Part shown: in pieces, positions 5,389 through 5,457 of the stretch
Numbering within the stretch: the stretch's first letter is position 1
Layout: each line of letters begins with the position of its first letter
Source: Nitrospirota bacterium
GTDB lineage: Bacteria > Nitrospirota > Thermodesulfovibrionia > Thermodesulfovibrionales > SM23-35
Direction: 5' to 3'
Assembly (NCBI GenBank): GCA_016212245.1
Contig: JACRGU010000007.1
Coordinates: 1-5,457 of the forward strand
Length of the DNA stretch: 5,457 nt
Position numbers and translations under genes: made by a program
Notes under the pieces: model-generated
Databases searched by the model: none
What the model saw: the letters and a program-made list of their open reading frames with translations, nothing else
What the model was told of the DNA's origin: nothing

Positions 5389-5457
5389 ATGGTAAAGAAT
5401 GACATTAAGGATATAAATCTGGCAAAGAAAGGCAGACTGCGCATAGAATGGGCTGCA
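5389..5457 (+). CDS. ahcY: Adenosylhomocysteinase, N-terminal fragment cut by the right edge
   Basis: Only the first 23 codons are present. The readable stretch DIKDINLAKKGRLRIEWA matches the characteristic start of S-adenosylhomocysteine hydrolase (pattern D-x-K-D-I-x-L-A-x-x-G-x-x-R-I-E-W-A). The enzyme splits S-adenosylhomocysteine into adenosine and homocysteine with a bound NAD cofactor, removing the inhibitory product of SAM-dependent methylation. The start is fixed by the strong ribosome binding site and the family N-terminus. Its position directly after metK supports the call. None of the catalytic or NAD-binding residues lie within the window. Confidence 0.88.
   Translation, partial: MVKNDIKDINLAKKGRLRIEWAA

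Overview
The window carries six plus-strand genes and a likely broken gene fragment on the minus strand at the left edge. The DNA is moderately AT-rich by eye. Intergenic gaps are short, and every gene except the first has a recognisable Shine-Dalgarno site. The two-gene class I fumarase, the tight packing and the mixed ATG/TTG starts fit an anaerobic or thermophile-related Gram-negative lineage such as Nitrospirota or the former Deltaproteobacteria. That placement is inference from gene style only; no marker gene in the window settles it.

Layout. Positions 1-265, minus strand: two overlapping reading frames that join into a plausible methyltransferase-like C-terminal fragment if one frameshift is allowed; it runs off the left edge. 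Positions 266-341: a short AT-rich gap with a weak promoter candidate. Positions 342-4063: four genes packed as one probable operon. They are a TviB-type UDP-N-acetylhexosamine 6-dehydrogenase (342-1661), the alpha and beta subunits of a class I [4Fe-4S] fumarase (1673-2518 and 2512-3126, overlapping by 7 bases), and an NDUFA9-like atypical short-chain dehydrogenase (3128-4063, one base after the fumarase stop). Positions 4146-5312: metK, S-adenosylmethionine synthetase. Positions 5389-5457: the first 23 codons of ahcY, adenosylhomocysteinase, cut by the right edge.

Function. metK makes S-adenosylmethionine (SAM), and ahcY removes the S-adenosylhomocysteine (SAH) left after methyl transfer, so the right side is an activated-methyl-cycle pair. 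The fumarase serves the TCA cycle or its reductive branch. The NDUFA9-like protein belongs to a family named after a complex I accessory subunit, but its bacterial role is not established. TviB makes a nucleotide-sugar uronic acid for a surface polysaccharide and looks metabolically unrelated to the genes it leads.

The least ordinary part is non-coding. The leaders of both metK and ahcY are built from 7-base-periodic units arranged as inverted repeats. In the ahcY leader, four GTCA-centred heptads face four TGAC-centred heptads around one symmetry point and fill nearly the whole gap. Just before the metK repeat there is also a short match to the 5' half of the SAH riboswitch consensus, without the 3' half. 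I saw no CRISPR array, tRNA, rRNA, insertion sequence or integrase, and the protein-coding genes are familiar families.
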